Shown one piece after another: positions 61,501 to 64,000 of a stretch of DNA of 64,000 nt. Each line of letters opens with the position of its first letter. Position 1 is the stretch's first letter. The stretch is from GCA-2687025 sp964473525 (lineage in GTDB: Bacteria > Poribacteria > WGA-4E > GCA-2687025). The position numbers and the translations under genes were made by a program. The stretch is from contig CAYYPK010000036.1 of NCBI GenBank assembly GCA_964473525.1, positions 1-64,000 of the forward strand. Reading direction: 5' to 3'. Under the pieces are notes generated by a model. The model saw only the letters and a program-made list of their open reading frames with translations, was not told where the DNA came from and did no database searches.

Positions 61501-63679
61501 CGCGGACGGCTCGGACCAGACGCGTCTGACGGAAACCGAAGACGATGAGCGCAGACCTAGGTGGTCCCCTGACGGAGGGAAGATCGCCTACGTGGCGTGG
61601 CTCGATGGCGGCGCCAACGGCGAGATATTCGTGATGCGGGCGGACGGCACGGACACCATCCAGATTACGGACGACCCTTCGACCGACAACTACCCGGTGT
61701 GGGCGCCTGACGGGGCATCGCTGGCGTTCTTCAGCTTCCGTGATGGCAACGGAGAGCTCTACGTGGCGGGCGCCGACGGGTCCGACCCGACCAACATCTC
61801 GAACAGCGCCGTGGACGAGTTGGAGCCTGAATGGTCCCCAGACGGGTCACGTCTCGTGTTCACATCGTTCGTGGATGCCGTCTCTCAGAGCGGCTCGGAC
61901 AAAGAGCTCTTCACATCCTCTGCCGACGGCACGGATCGCACGCAGTTGACGGACAACTCGACGCTGGACATGAACCCGCGCTGGTCGGGCTACCTGCCGG
62001 AGACGGTCGCGTGGTTCACGCTGACCGATGAAGCGGAGACGCGCGGCACGGCCGTCGGATTCGACAGCCTGGCGGCGGACACGGTCATGTTCGCGTCGAC
62101 CGAGGATGTCGCCGCCGACTCGCTGGTCATCACCGAGCCGATCGAGCTCACCGCGCGGCGCGACTCCGAACGTCTGCTCAGGGACATCGTCGCGTCTCCG
62201 GCGGCGGGAGTTGCGACGACATGGTCCATTACAGCGCGTGTCGCCAACGGCACGGAGTCAACAGCAACGCTCGGGTGGCGACAGGACGAGATCGACGCCC
62301 TCCTTGCCGCCGCGGGCGACTTCGACACGGCGCTACTGACCGACGCAGCCACGCAGACGACCTGGTCGCTATCGGCCGCCAACAACCCCATCACGCTCAA
62401 CACCAGCGCCAGTGGCGTGTACAAGCTCGAGCTGACGATAGAGCAGACGACGACCACGCCGGTAACATACAACCTGGTGGCGGGCTGGAACCTGCTGTCG
62501 GTTCCCGGCCCTGGCGACCTGACGGCGTTGCACGACGCATCCGCCGGCGCCTTCACATGGGACGCGCCGAACGTGCGATACGCCACGGTTGGAAACGTGG
62601 ACGAGGCGTCCATCCCCCACGTCGACACTGGGTTTTGGCTGCCCGCCACGGCGGCAGGCGTTCACACCGTGAACCTCGACCTGGACTCGACGGACGCGCG
62701 TGCCGTGTCGGTCACCCTCAGCCCAGGGTGGAACCTCATTGGCGCGCCGGCTGACCTGCCATCGCCTCTGCCCGCGACTGCCGTCGACGGTGGGAACCCT
62801 CACAACGTCCTGGCCTTTGGCGACGGGCAGTATTGGGTGGCCTCTGAACTGACGCAGGGCGAGGGGTATTGGGTGCTGAACTCCTCCGACGGCGACCGTG
62901 AGGCGTCGCTCGCGCAGATGCGGCACCTGAGCGCCGATGGGTCGGAAAGCCTGTTCCACGCAGCGCCGAAGCTGCCCGAGGCGGACTGGGAACTGCGGCT
63001 CTCGCTCGACATGCCCGACGGCGTCACGCACGGTGTTCGCCTGGGATCGAGCAAGTACGCGCGTGAGGGTTACGATGCGCTCGACATCCCACAGCCTCCG
63101 GCTCCCTCTGCGCGCGGCTTCACGGCGTTCTATGCGGAAGCGGAGGGCGTCGCAAGCCGTCTGACGCGCAGCATGGTACCGGTGGCCAAGTCTGACGTGG
63201 AATGGACGCTGACCGCCCGCATGGCGGCTGGCGGGACGCTCCGTTGGGACGGCATCGAACTCCCGCAGGGGTACCGCATGTTCCTGCGCCGCGAGGCGAG
63301 CGCCTATGCCCTTGACCGCGACGGCTCCATGCGGCTGCCGAAGGGTAATCACACCCTCACCGCGTATCTCGCGTGGCAGGCCCCGACGGCTACGAGGGCG
63401 CTGCCGAACTACCCGAACCCGTTCAACCCCGAGACGTGGATACCGTTTGAGCTGAGCCAGGCGTCCGACGTCGCGATCCGCATCTACGACTCGCGCGGGA
63501 TGATGGTGCGCCGGCTGGAGCTCGGTTACCGCGAAGAGGGCTACTACACCCGTCGAGCCGACGCCGCCTACTGGGATGGACGCAACGAGTTTGGCGAACG
63601 CGTCGCCAGCGGCGTGTACATCTACGATGTCCGAGCTGGCTCATATAGTGGCTTGCGGCGGATGGTCATCCTCAAGTAG
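46586..63679 (+). CDS. giant secreted LamG/ASH/beta-propeller protein with FlgD-like tail
   Basis: The product has about 5697 residues; the exact length is unknown because of a 100-N gap at residues 2583-2616. The ATG overlaps the previous stop (ATGA). A hydrophobic stretch, LMLAMVTSLGILCSAA, after a long basic start is the export signal. LamG domains start near 49, 273, 597, 824, 1151, 1431, 1757, 2070, 2386, 2694, 3010, 3328, 3928 and 4531. They typically open LDGVDDYV and contain WHHVAGVWDG and GEIDEVRIW. ASH/choice-of-anchor-D domains (LDFG...TFTLTN) sit between most of them. Three six-bladed TolB-type propellers lie at about 3650-3927, 4256-4528 and 4865-5138 (WSPDGSQIAF, EIYVMNADG). A shared 460-residue module and the FlgD-like tail close it. 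Carbohydrate binding at the surface is inferred. Confidence 0.9.
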   Translation: MRQPNHDSHIVDARRDGLRRELGRLMLAMVTSLGILCSAASDAWGNNALSLDGADDYVIMTGDPAALKLTGPMTVEAWFKHPVGGVSAPAVVASKAGAGGPSWVMDLLGDGTLEFVAFGVNGVDPPSFTTSTTTLDDGAWHHAAGVWDGALAYLYIDGVLESTGPAGPTTLWDTTDEVVIGTDATLDPVALFTGEIDEVRIWDIARSDADITSTMNTVLLGTEPNLVGYWNFDDGTTNDVTLNGSNGTAGGGASIIVSDAPVSGAAATVGEVLSLDGVDDSVAMPDSSVYNFGSATPFAVSFWMKPDATQLDTTIPVNTVLGKGTHTSGAFPFLFRYVNYTDPTYPGSVALSRFDGATSPEIISGALLNDGAWHHVAAVSDGSTLSLYIDGVLDGTASEAGLGATGNAAGLSVGIDTDALYPFTGSVDEIRIWDGWLTDTEVADDITAVTPTAPANGGSSVGQWSFDGDALDASGYANDGAFLNGAATVATPVADVSVSSLDFGAVETSTTSAAQSFTIGNPGASDLYVSSVTPTDATHYTVTGRATPYTLFAGDPAESYDVTFTPDASGAVDAYVTLTHDGRGLGSVAVTGSGAAAAGANSVLLDGVDDYVIMSGDPAALKLTGPMTIEAWFKHPVGGVAAPAVIASKAGVGGPSWVMDLLADGTMEFLTFGAPEVEAPSVTTSTTMLDDGTWHHAAGVWDGTLAYLYIDGALESTGAAGPTTLWDTTDEVVIGTDATLDPVALFTGEIDEVRIWDTARSAGDIAADMNTTLTGSETNLVGYWNFDDGTTNDLTANGSHGTTGGGATLVTSEAPLSGGAASGSHVLTLDGIDDYAIAPHSALYDFSNNTPFAVSLWMRPAATQNWTGYKHNDVLGKWTNGGTAAYPFVLRYTNESDVDVGVLKAIRWDGTSAAEAFSTELVNDGYWHHVAMVSDGTTFSLYVDGQFQDSASEAALGSTSSGADLWMGIRGDVDYPFTGELDEIRIWDGWLTDDEIADDMSSTTPVTPLNGGSLVGQWSFDDGSPADLSGGGNDAALVNGAATAPAAVASLDYSLLDFGAVATTADLSFLLTNPGSDTLNIGSVSIADARYALTAGTAGSFALSAGASESYTVTFTPDVAATIDAEVFIDHDGRGPVVVTLSGSGVAAAGDNAILFDGVDDYITIDGDPAALKLTGALTVEAWFKHPASAVAIPAVIASKAGDGGASWVLDLSSTDGNIEFLAFPDGASASGALSGQMLNDDVWHHVAGVWDGAETRLYVDGVLAATGPTSPGALVDTTHEVVIGSDATLDPAVSFTGEIDEVRIWDVARTVGEIAANMNTTLAGSEANLVGYWNFDDGTADDLTANASHGTIGGGASTFASPVVDVSVTALDFGAQETGVQSAGQTFTLTNSGDSTVTVSTVNADDPSRYAITGGPGLPLSLSVGETSSEQILTLDGFDDYVEVGNTASLQITGPVSVESWFRTSKDYTATTPFNVLAGKWFAGGTRAAYTLAMSDPAHFADTNGLSFIIYNDSLTHLAASSGEFYNDGEWHHAAGTWDGTTISLYVDGVLVASNTDAAFGAISNISDQFRIGTDAWADGTRWFEGDLDDVRVWSVGLTEADVQAGITTAVDPASVGLEGFWEFNSSAGADSTANANDGTFSGGAFTVTSPVVDASVTALDFGAQETGVQSAGQTFTLTNSGDSAVTISAVDASDPSRYSVAGPGLPLALSVGETSSAFTVTFTPDTVGELDSAVLLTHDARGLASIALSGEGQAAAGANVVSLDGVDDLVDTGVTFANDLDVAFTLAAWVRLNSYPAVEGVIVGQDGVHQLSVKSSGYPRASYDTGEWSEDVYGASLFPLARWTHIAGTYDGTNLTIYIDGVANATWVVSGGPLTATSPLQFGGIDSTASGGWSGDFLNADIDEVRVWNSALTETEIQAEMNTETVVTGASLLGHWNFDAGSVVDEVSSTVGSVTGGASIFDTPALEVSATTMDFGAVDSGTTSTSQTLTLTNTGTQDVTLNFVSESDPTRFPSTLPSTPLTIAAGVPETITVSFAPDAAGSVSATLDLDHDARGVGVVQLVGTGQVAAGANAASFDGFDDLVDSTTVYSTELGGDWTLGAWVKLNGFPGQAGHVIGSDDGAQLVVEASGQVRASFTGSAVEESALSGTFLPTDQWRHIAGTYDSTIPELTVYVDGVADGTYTPAFASDGETYPMQLGGVDSTTYGGSFAGNYFPGEIDEARAWDVVLTEADLQAEIGSDGALGVTNLVAHWSFDSGTATEEISTVDSTLVGGTNIVATPLLTVSPFPLDFGPVDTGTTTTAQTVTLTNAGSSDVTLNGIIETDPTHFGSTLPTPPITIGVAGSEAISVTFSPDAIGVVTATLDLDHDARGPSSVILTGTGQVAAGANVASFDGFDDLVDSATVYTTELGGDWTLSAWVKLNGFPGQPGHVIGSDDGAQLVVEASGQVRASFTGSAVEESALSGVFLPTDQWRHIAGTYDSTIPLLTVYVDGVADGTYTPAFASDGETYPMQLGGVDSTTYGGGFAGNYFPGEIDEARAWDVVLTEADLQAEIGSDGALGVTNLVAHWNFDGGTATEEVSXXXXXXXXXXXXXXXXXXXXXXXXXXXXXXXXXXLTNAGSSDVTLNGIIETDPTHFGSTLPTPPITIGVAGSEAISVTFSPDAIGVVTATLDLDHDARGPSSVILTGTGQVAAGANAASFDGFDDLVDSTTVYSTELGGDWTLGAWVKLNGFPGQAGHVIGSDDGAQLVVEASGQVRASFTGSAVEESALSGTFLPTDQWRHIAGTYDSTIPELTVYVDGVADGTFTPGFASDGETYPMQLGGVDSTTYGGGFAGNYFPGEIDEARAWDVVLTEADLQAEIGSDGALGVTNLVAHWNFDGGTATEEVSTVDSTLVGGTNIVATPLLTISPFPLDFGSVDTGTTTTGQTVTLTNTGSTDVYIGSYTEQDAFHFPVDALPTIGTLSAAASVAFSVSFAPDTTGEISSSILVSHDARAPSEIVLTGDGQTAAGANVASFDGFDGLVDSGTTYSTELGGDWTLGAWVKLDGFPGTAGHVVGSSNGAQLVVESSGQVRASFTGAAVEQSAVSGTFLTPGQWYHVAGTYDSATPALTVYVDGVADGALVPGFASDGETYPLQLGGLDDTTYGGAFAGNHIPAEIDEARVWNVALSESDLQSEIASDGALGATNLVAHWSFDSGLATEEVSTVDSTLVGGASVVATPLLTISPAVVDFGSVDTGTTSAATTVTLSNDGSTDVNIGSYTELDSFHFPVDALPAAGVLSAGTSVTFSVSFAPDATGETSSAILVSHDARAPTQITLLGTGQTATVAGEQAMVFDGLDDYLDMGAGTQFDMGGSVTVEAWFQTTQAVVEGTTLVAKWQTEGVSAAYTLSWTVAGGLRFAASDGTFTYAADSGLLLNDGRWHHVAGVWDLDYTRIYVDGELAGSGSGGGDTSLATTTDPLTVGTDSSGLSDSYFEGMIDDVRVWSVALSASQIQAGMAAAVDPTTFGLAGYWDFNDSAATDLTTNAADGAINGAAAALIPAAQFDVTVLTLGVADIGATTASQTFTVTNTGDADLVLSGVTSLDPSRFASSDPGALTIAPGADSGAIPVTFTPDRAGGEFSAVDVFHDGKGVPTVPVSGVGRLTNAPAVDLALTRIAFVETSEVTSRTIWLTDPDGSNQTQLTDGTADDWNPAWSPDGSQIAFQTTRDIEGGGREIYVMNADGTSQVNITNASGDDNAPHWSPDGSQIVFFSDRDGNNEIYVMNADGSAQTRLTTTTIGEKRPQWSPDGQKIAFFAYDSGTRVTGVYTMDADGSNARQISGDDGSAQYPRWSPDGSRIAYAGWVGEGYQDIWVMDADGSNVVNLTNASTMDYEPNWSPDGTQIVFSDQGYEVGLSVLDVDTLAVTVLPGTVGGVNPAWSPSEATQPATRALTLDGVDDYVDVGDVAALQLTSAFTVEAWFRAAGTPGDFATLASRWATGGVDGAFSLVWTTADGLTFMVNKDTGAAIEYLAATSGLAYDDGSWRHAAGTFDGYTARLYVDGNLVGSASNYSAGAAHATAQPFRIGADGAIDTGSVDRYFAGDVDDVRVWDYARTRSEIADGMVSFTDDGNTSLAGYWDFDDATGSDLTANANRGTLVGGATTQIIPIADVDATSLALGVTDVGTTVGPASFTITNTGDVDLTLTAAVSVDPTHFAVDAASLPEVLAPGATSSPISVDFTADRAGGEFSTVDIVHDGRGLGHVTVSGVGRLTTVPTGDLADTQIVYAASGGEAGRSILVTDVDGLTHSQLTDDFGDDWNPTWSPDGSQIAYQTDRDSSREIYVMNADGTSAVNLTNDPGNDNAPSWSPDGSQIAFFTDRDGAHQIYVMNADGTAQTPLTADEGEHKRPSWSPDGQKIAYFGYSDATNTSSLHSMNADGSNVTVLTDEDTYVEYPRWSPDGSQIAYAGSVGEGYTDIWVIDADGSNPTNLTNSQSSDYEPNWSPDGTQIVFSDQGGPTGISIIDIGTGTVSALSGTSGGANPSWSTFVSSELPVEERVALLDGVDDEITMPDDAAYNFDTSADFTISMWLLAQTEQSDVSGAENVIIEKADATGAYPFTIRYLNGTTSDAGKLLVARDDGVSQSNLISVAQVDDGRYHHVAFVRDGAELQLYIDGALDETAPDDTVNPTTNTAALYVGARADGAHRFAGAVDDIRIYSGALTATEVRDDAASIDPVVPGAGVAVASWVFDNGLATDLVGVADGTVTGATFPATPVASLDTGELAFGITDVGLAATSLSFTVRNDGAEDLLVSDVASPDPQFVITTPALPVTLLAGETSTAFSVDFSPEYVGPERAWLSVAHDGKRGSAVLAQGIGRTDPAVGDLANTRIAFTSARLADASTDLYTMGPDGGAVAATRDANDWNPAWSPDGTRAAFQTYSGEDREIYVMNADGSDARNLTNNSGDDQTPDWSPDGTRIVFISGRDGNHEVYVMNADGSDQTRLTETEDDERRPRWSPDGGKIAYVAWLDGGANGEIFVMRADGTDTIQITDDPSTDNYPVWAPDGASLAFFSFRDGNGELYVAGADGSDPTNISNSAVDELEPEWSPDGSRLVFTSFVDAVSQSGSDKELFTSSADGTDRTQLTDNSTLDMNPRWSGYLPETVAWFTLTDEAETRGTAVGFDSLAADTVMFASTEDVAADSLVITEPIELTARRDSERLLRDIVASPAAGVATTWSITARVANGTESTATLGWRQDEIDALLAAAGDFDTALLTDAATQTTWSLSAANNPITLNTSASGVYKLELTIEQTTTTPVTYNLVAGWNLLSVPGPGDLTALHDASAGAFTWDAPNVRYATVGNVDEASIPHVDTGFWLPATAAGVHTVNLDLDSTDARAVSVTLSPGWNLIGAPADLPSPLPATAVDGGNPHNVLAFGDGQYWVASELTQGEGYWVLNSSDGDREASLAQMRHLSADGSESLFHAAPKLPEADWELRLSLDMPDGVTHGVRLGSSKYAREGYDALDIPQPPAPSARGFTAFYAEAEGVASRLTRSMVPVAKSDVEWTLTARMAAGGTLRWDGIELPQGYRMFLRREASAYALDRDGSMRLPKGNHTLTAYLAWQAPTATRALPNYPNPFNPETWIPFELSQASDVAIRIYDSRGMMVRRLELGYREEGYYTRRADAAYWDGRNEFGERVASGVYIYDVRAGSYSGLRRMVILK
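46730..50030 (+). repeat. two-fold repeat of LamG-LamG-ASH (about 1.66 kb each)
   Basis: The block LamG-a, LamG-b, ASH occurs twice (about 46730-48370 and 48390-50030). The LamG-a copies are very similar (both contain GDPAALKLTGPMT and DEVVIGTDATLDPVALFTGE). The b copies both contain LYIDG or LYVDG and IRIWDGWLTD. Confidence 0.85.
52791..56558 (+). repeat. tandem array of four 948-base LamG-ASH units
   Basis: The units start at 52791, 53739, 54663 and 55611. Spacing is 948, 924 and 948 bases; the short one holds the 100-N gap. Each encodes 316 residues. Units 1-3 are nearly identical at the DNA level (the stretch with GSDDGAQLVVEASGQVRASF is repeated). Unit 4 differs more. A related but diverged 939-base unit precedes them. 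This indicates recent expansion. Confidence 0.9.
54334..54433. other. assembly gap of 100 N
   Basis: A run of exactly 100 N, a common placeholder length. By comparison with the neighbouring unit, 124 bases are expected here. Both 100 and 124 leave the same remainder modulo 3, so the reading frame continues across it. Confidence 0.95.
57535..61990 (+). repeat. three TolB-type propellers alternating with LamG-ASH, about 1.8 kb period
   Basis: The landmark DDWNP or NDWNP lies at 57650, 59471 and 61280, so the periods are 1821 and 1809 bases. Each propeller has about six WSPDG blades. The order within a period is LamG, ASH, propeller. Confidence 0.85.
63407..63676 (+). other. FlgD-like C-terminal domain, copy 3
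   Basis: About 90 residues, from NYPNPFNPETWIPF to RRMVILK, with AYWDGRNEFGERVASGVYIY. It is closest to copy 1 in its VAIRIYDS segment. Confidence 0.9.
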
Positions 63680-63733
63680 CGGGTGGGCAAGCTCTGGATC
63701 CGCGCCGCCTGACGTCATCCGTGGGGGCTCAGT

Positions 63734-64000
63734 GTGCCAAGAACGCTTGACGTGCTTCTGTACCTGGACGAGACGGGCGTCTCTCCGTCGCCTGCCAGAG
63801 GGGCGTCGGTGGTCGTCGTTGACATCCTGCGCGCGACCTCGACGATCACCGCCGCCTTTATGAACGGGGTCCACTCCGTCGTGCCGGCGCTGTCGCCCGA
63901 CGAGGCCCGCGCGACCCACCACGCGCGGCCAGGCATGCTCCTTGGAGGCGAACGGCACGGCGTCCTCATCGACGGGTTCGACATGGGCAACTCGCCTCGC
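63734..64000 (+). CDS. comB: 2-phosphosulfolactate phosphatase, partial (runs off the window)
   Basis: The first 89 codons of a GTG-started gene. A G-rich stretch (GTGGGGG) stands before it. ComB removes phosphate from 2-phosphosulfolactate, a step toward sulfolactate or coenzyme M. Recognised motifs are VVVVDILRATSTITAAFMNG (about 26-45), a Glu-Ala-Arg turn (DEARATHHA), LLGGERHG and GFDMGNSPR at the window edge, all in the order of the ComB family. The gene starts 55 bases after the giant gene. The function of bacterial homologues outside sulfonate metabolism is uncertain. Confidence 0.85.
   Translation, partial: MPRTLDVLLYLDETGVSPSPARGASVVVVDILRATSTITAAFMNGVHSVVPALSPDEARATHHARPGMLLGGERHGVLIDGFDMGNSPR

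Noticed and set aside
1..64000. tRNA, rRNA, insertion sequences, integrases, phage genes or defence systems
   Set aside because: I looked on both strands and recognised none, so no claim is made.

Overview
The window looks like a chromosomal segment of a high-GC, uncultured bacterium of the Candidatus Poribacteria type. This is inferred from a combination of signs: several secreted LamG-domain proteins, two paralogous large membrane proteins of the DUF6785 type, URO-D-like and xylose-isomerase-like enzymes, and three secreted proteins ending in a FlgD-like tail with the motif NYPNPFNPETWIPF. The 100-base run of N at 54334-54433 shows this is a scaffolded draft assembly, probably a metagenome or single-cell genome.

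Layout. 1-5.5 kb: a 33-residue basic protein and an acidic uncharacterised protein on the minus strand, then a secreted alpha/beta hydrolase, a sulfotransferase, a glycerophosphodiester phosphodiesterase and a di-iron Fe-S repair protein. 5.5-9.1 kb: four minus-strand genes, namely two small secreted LamG proteins, a TolB-like beta-propeller and a FlgD-like fragment or small protein. 9.3-12.4 kb: a protein with two Cys pairs, an eroded RND efflux-pump tail, an NHL-repeat protein with CxxCH motifs near both ends, and a short-chain dehydrogenase. 12.6-19 kb: housekeeping genes, with rpsA behind a good promoter and an SAM-cycle group metK-ahcY-(small membrane protein)-PfkB kinase, separated by two strong hairpins. 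19-32 kb: a catabolic-looking block of PHP phosphoesterase, secreted beta-sandwich protein, DUF6785 protein, TIM-barrel isomerase, epimerase, 2-hydroxyacid dehydrogenase, solitary NuoF, URO-D-like protein, secreted esterase and a second DUF6785 protein.

32.3-63.7 kb is taken up by three adjacent plus-strand genes for secreted proteins of 928, 3781 and about 5697 residues. All three end in the same roughly 90-residue FlgD-like tail. The 3781-residue protein is a string of cadherin/Ig-like repeats followed by FN3, dockerin and a cohesin-like domain. The 5697-residue protein has about fourteen LamG domains, about twelve ASH (choice-of-anchor-D/HYDIN-like) domains and three six-bladed TolB-type propellers, arranged in nested repeats. 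Its start codon overlaps the stop codon of the gene before it. The window closes inside a 2-phosphosulfolactate phosphatase (comB) gene.

Two different C-terminal signatures occur on exported proteins. The giant proteins carry the FlgD-like tail. Small exported proteins end in a short tail of the form [KR]L[AT]T[RT]W[GA]xx[KR], or weaker versions of it. This second signature is the best candidate here for an undescribed sorting or anchoring signal. No secretion machinery, tRNA, rRNA, CRISPR array, insertion sequence or phage was recognised.
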